From: JAFLCA01 sp041907145
Lineage (GTDB): Bacteria; Bdellovibrionota_C; UBA2361; JAFLCA01
Direction of reading: 5' to 3'
Length of the DNA: 7,945 nt
Assembly: GCA_041907145.1 (NCBI GenBank)
Contig: JAYRHW010000074.1
Span: 1 to 7,945, forward strand
Shown piece after piece: positions 6,149-7,945 of this stretch. The translations under genes and the position numbers were made by a program. How positions within the stretch are numbered: the first letter of the stretch is position 1; each line of letters begins with the position of its first letter. The notes beneath the pieces were generated by a model. The model saw nothing but the letters and a program-made list of their open reading frames with translations. It did not search any database and was not told the DNA's origin.

Positions 6149-7111
6149 TTACGCGTACATCATCCGCGAGACTTCTTCCTCCAGTTTGTCGAACGATCCA
6201 GTCCAGCCCTGAGTCATGCCGCTTCGTGCCGTGATAAAGGTCTCGAGCTCTTCCGCCGTGAGAGTCCCCAGCGGCTCCCAAGTCACTGTTACCCGAGTCT
6301 TGTCCGCCCCTTCGGCAGTAAGCTCAACCACCGTAAGTAAAGTTGCCGGGAAAGTCGGCGCCATTGGATGGCGGCCCAATTTTTCATTTTGATCACAAAA
6401 TTGCTGGATGTACACAATGCGAGACGGCGAAGTGATTTCCCGATATTCCGCCCGACCGTACATCGTCAGCATCTCGCCATAGTTCATGCATGAAAAGGTA
6501 CTCCCACCCGGGCGAATTTCCGCACGGATAAATTTCATGGTTGCCCCAGCTGGAGGAATCCAGCGCGAGAAATGTGCAGGATCGGTCCACATTTTGAACA
6601 TCAGCTCAATCGGCGCATCAAAGGTACGGTTAATGACGAATTTCTCCTTTCCTGAAGCTCCCTTCTCCAAGTATTCGGCAAGGCGATCCCAGGTCGATTC
6701 GCCCCCGGCCTTCTTGATGAATTTTTTTGTCTCCTGCGCAGCCTCCGGCGTGGGCAGCGTCATAGTCATTTCCATTTTCGTCTTCCCCCGAATTTCGGAG
6801 AATAGGACCGTGACGCGGAATAAGGGCTTTCGTTCGTCATGGCCGCCGTGGTCATAGACCAATTTCTTGCACTCTTTGACTTCGAAGTATTTTGTTGTGT
6901 TCTCATAGTCCGTGCCGTCGGGGCCGTGCATGGTGTAGTGCCAATGGCCGCCGGGGCGTAAATCCTTGCTATGAGTCGTAATCGTGAAGCCGCGCGGCCC
7001 CCACCACTGAGCAACCTGCGCTGGGTCAGTCCATGCCTCCCAAACGGTTTGTACCGGCGCGTCATAGATTCTAGTGATAGAAATTTCGTTCGCCTTACTA
7101 TTTCCGCCCAT
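6149..7111 (-). CDS. Tandem-fused AHSA1/SRPBCC two-domain protein
   Basis: The 320-aa product holds two copies of the AHSA1 (activator of Hsp90 ATPase homologue 1-like) SRPBCC fold, a helix-grip fold with a hydrophobic pocket for small ligands. Domain 1 (about 9-150) has DAP 17-19, WTDP 27-30, WWGP 36-39 and RPGG 52-55. Domain 2 (about 157-316) repeats DAP 165-167, WTDP 175-178, Trp184 and RPGG 200-203. A short basic linker (GASGKEK) joins them. Single-domain members are usually about 140-160 aa, so this is a duplication or fusion, and the copies have diverged strongly outside these motifs. There is no signal peptide; it should be cytoplasmic. The start ATG has GAAGGG (7120-7125) 8 nt upstream, and the gene overlaps the end of the ArsR gene by 14 nt, so the two are translationally coupled. 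ArsR-AHSA1 pairs are common; the ligand is unknown. Confidence 0.92.
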   Translation of the reverse strand: MGGNSKANEISITRIYDAPVQTVWEAWTDPAQVAQWWGPRGFTITTHSKDLRPGGHWHYTMHGPDGTDYENTTKYFEVKECKKLVYDHGGHDERKPLFRVTVLFSEIRGKTKMEMTMTLPTPEAAQETKKFIKKAGGESTWDRLAEYLEKGASGKEKFVINRTFDAPIELMFKMWTDPAHFSRWIPPAGATMKFIRAEIRPGGSTFSCMNYGEMLTMYGRAEYREITSPSRIVYIQQFCDQNEKLGRHPMAPTFPATLLTVVELTAEGADKTRVTVTWEPLGTLTAEELETFITARSGMTQGWTGSFDKLEEEVSRMMYA

Positions 7112-7454
7112 GCCTTTTTCCCTTCTGCTGTTTAGTGACCGTCTTTAGATAAGCTTCGAGACGATCGAAACTCTCCTCCCAGAACATTCGATACTGCTCC
7201 ATCCAATCTGCCGCGTGCTTGAGAGCCTCGCCGTTTAATTTGCAGGGCCTCCACTGCGCCCGCTTGGACTTGCTGACTAACCCCGCATGTTCGAGCACTT
7301 TGAGGTGCTTGGTTATGGCGGGCAGACTCATTTCTTTTAGAAATGGCCGCGCCAAGTCCGAGACATTAGCCTCCCCCTTGGCAAGCCGAGCCAGTATTGC
7401 CCGCCGGGTGGGATCGGCAAGTGCCGAAAAGGTTTGGCTAAGATGATCATGCAC
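7098..7454 (-). CDS. ArsR-family winged-helix repressor (AHSA1-linked, non-metal type)
   Basis: The 118-aa product is a typical small ArsR-type regulator. It opens with QTFSALADPTRRAILARLA (7-25) and has a winged helix-turn-helix at about 31-60 (VSDLARPF...LPAITKHLKVLEHAGLV). Its C-terminal helix (MEQYRMFWEESFDRLEAYLK) is characteristic of the ArsR group that precedes AHSA1 genes. The ELCVCDL-type metal motif is absent and there is a single Cys (Cys71), so a classical arsenic/metal sensor is unlikely. It probably binds DNA as a dimer and represses its own operon. Translation starts at GTG 7454, with AGGG 8 nt upstream; the nearby ATG at 7450 is in another frame. A promoter with overlapping palindromes lies just upstream. 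Inducer unknown. Confidence 0.92.
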   Translation of the reverse strand: MHDHLSQTFSALADPTRRAILARLAKGEANVSDLARPFLKEMSLPAITKHLKVLEHAGLVSKSKRAQWRPCKLNGEALKHAADWMEQYRMFWEESFDRLEAYLKTVTKQQKGKRHGRK

Positions 7455-7462
7455 GTATTCTA

Positions 7463-7466
7463 CCCT
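7463..7466 (-). promoter_or_regulatory. Ribosome binding site deciding the GTG start of the ArsR gene
   Basis: AGGG on the minus strand sits 8 nt before GTG 7454. This supports GTG as the real start, because no in-frame ATG is available nearby. Confidence 0.55.
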
Positions 7467-7468
7467 AT

Positions 7469-7490
7469 AGTTAATTAACTTATAAGTTAA
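7469..7490 (-). promoter_or_regulatory. Probable ArsR operator: two overlapping perfect palindromes
   Basis: AGTTAATTAACT (7469-7480) is a perfect 12-bp palindrome, and TTAACTTATAAGTTAA (7475-7490) is a perfect 16-bp palindrome sharing its left half. The half-site AGTTAA therefore occurs three times in alternating orientation. The element touches the promoter -10 (7490-7495) and covers the predicted transcription start, so a bound dimer would block RNA polymerase. Binding by the adjacent ArsR protein is inferred from position and symmetry. Confidence 0.75.
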
Positions 7491-7518
7491 ATATAAAGCA
7501 ATCCTCAGTTTGCGTCAA
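7490..7518 (-). promoter_or_regulatory. Sigma-70-type promoter of the ArsR-AHSA1 operon
   Basis: On the minus strand TTGACG (7513-7518, 5 of 6) is followed after exactly 17 nt by TATATT (7490-7495, 5 of 6). Transcription should begin near 7483, giving a leader of about 30 nt to the GTG at 7454. It lies 18 nt past the stop of the upstream oxidase gene, so arsR can be transcribed on its own. Confidence 0.8.
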
Positions 7519-7535
7519 GAATCGACAGTAATTAT

Positions 7536-7945
7536 CTATTTCATCCTAAACGCCGAGATATCCAGGGAGGAACTGCCTGAAACAGCGAGCTGGGCGAGCG
7601 CCTCACCCACTGCGGGTGAATGCTTGAAGCCATGCCCCGAGCAAGGCGACGCCACGATAATCTGCTGGCTCTGCGGGTGACGCTGAATAACGAAATCTGA
7701 GTCCGGCGTGGTTGTATACATGCAGCTCACTGATTTGACGCAGCGTGAAGAAAGCAACGGGAAGCGCGCTTTAATATAGTGCTCGTACATCAACGTGGTT
7801 TCTTCCGCCGAAACGTGACGATCTAAAGTATCGGGCGTGGTTTCAATCTCGTACTGCTCACCGGCCACTTTCACACCGCCCCCCGGGCCATCCACTGCGG
7901 GAAAGCCATACATCCCGTCTCCATGCGGATGCTCGAAAGACCAAA
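7536..7945 (-). CDS. C-terminal part of a monomeric sarcosine oxidase / N-methyltryptophan oxidase-type FAD enzyme
   Basis: The minus-strand frame is open to the right edge, so the 5' part, including the N-terminal dinucleotide-binding motif, is missing. The visible 135 residues match the C-terminal end of the MSOX/SolA group: GMYGFPAVDG near the start, VSCMYTTTPDSDFVI with the Cys (codon at 7724-7722) that in MSOX carries covalent 8-alpha-S-cysteinyl FAD, and CSGHGFKHSPAVGEALAQLA with the conserved Lys (7625-7623) involved in oxygen activation. Members oxidise secondary N-methyl amino acids such as sarcosine, making formaldehyde and hydrogen peroxide; the exact substrate here is undetermined. 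No terminator is visible between its stop and the arsR promoter, so some read-through into arsR is possible. Confidence 0.9.
   Translation of the reverse strand, partial: WSFEHPHGDGMYGFPAVDGPGGGVKVAGEQYEIETTPDTLDRHVSAEETTLMYEHYIKARFPLLSSRCVKSVSCMYTTTPDSDFVIQRHPQSQQIIVASPCSGHGFKHSPAVGEALAQLAVSGSSSLDISAFRMK

Noticed and set aside
6486..6857. Antisense open frame inside the AHSA1 gene
   Set aside because: It lies entirely within a strongly supported gene on the other strand, and its translation shows no recognisable domain.

Overview
The window looks like ordinary chromosomal DNA from a free-living Gram-negative bacterium. An outer-membrane porin with a signal peptide and a terminal Phe shows the Gram-negative envelope. 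The mix of an OprP-type porin, ArsR/AHSA1 pair, CatE-like VOC protein and 'DISSEM'-type MFS transporter at moderate GC would suit a soil bacterium such as an Acidobacteriota member. That placement is an inference from gene content and no single gene here proves it. No mobile element, CRISPR array, rRNA or integration scar was seen.

Left part (1-2110): the N-terminus of a response-regulator receiver domain runs off the left edge on the minus strand. Divergent from it is a plus-strand gene for an unrecognised, largely helical protein of about 173 aa. It converges on a minus-strand phosphate-selective-type porin gene, whose rho-independent terminator (838-868) fills the short gap between the two.

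Middle (2111-3678): a 309-bp divergent intergenic region separates the porin from a plus-strand acyl-CoA dehydrogenase with its catalytic Glu in place. A complete minus-strand tRNA-Lys(CUU) with encoded CCA follows.

Right-centre (3872-6012): a tight plus-strand cluster encodes a small DoxX-like four-TM protein, a 12-TM-size MFS transporter and a CatE-like VOC (vicinal oxygen chelate) protein. The gaps are 27 and 11 nt, so co-transcription is likely. Membrane protein, exporter and small-molecule-modifying enzyme together suggest handling of a small, possibly toxic or aromatic compound, but the substrate cannot be read from sequence.

Right part (6149-7945, minus strand): a partial FAD amine oxidase of the monomeric sarcosine oxidase / N-methyltryptophan oxidase group is followed by an ArsR-type repressor gene. 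That gene overlaps by 14 nt a gene for two AHSA1/SRPBCC domains fused in tandem. The arsR gene has a clear sigma-70-type promoter (TTGACG-17-TATATT) with perfect AT-rich palindromes covering the predicted transcription start, a strong picture of autorepression. This control region and the DoxX-MFS-VOC cluster are the parts most worth a second look. I found no convincing evidence of a wholly new system.
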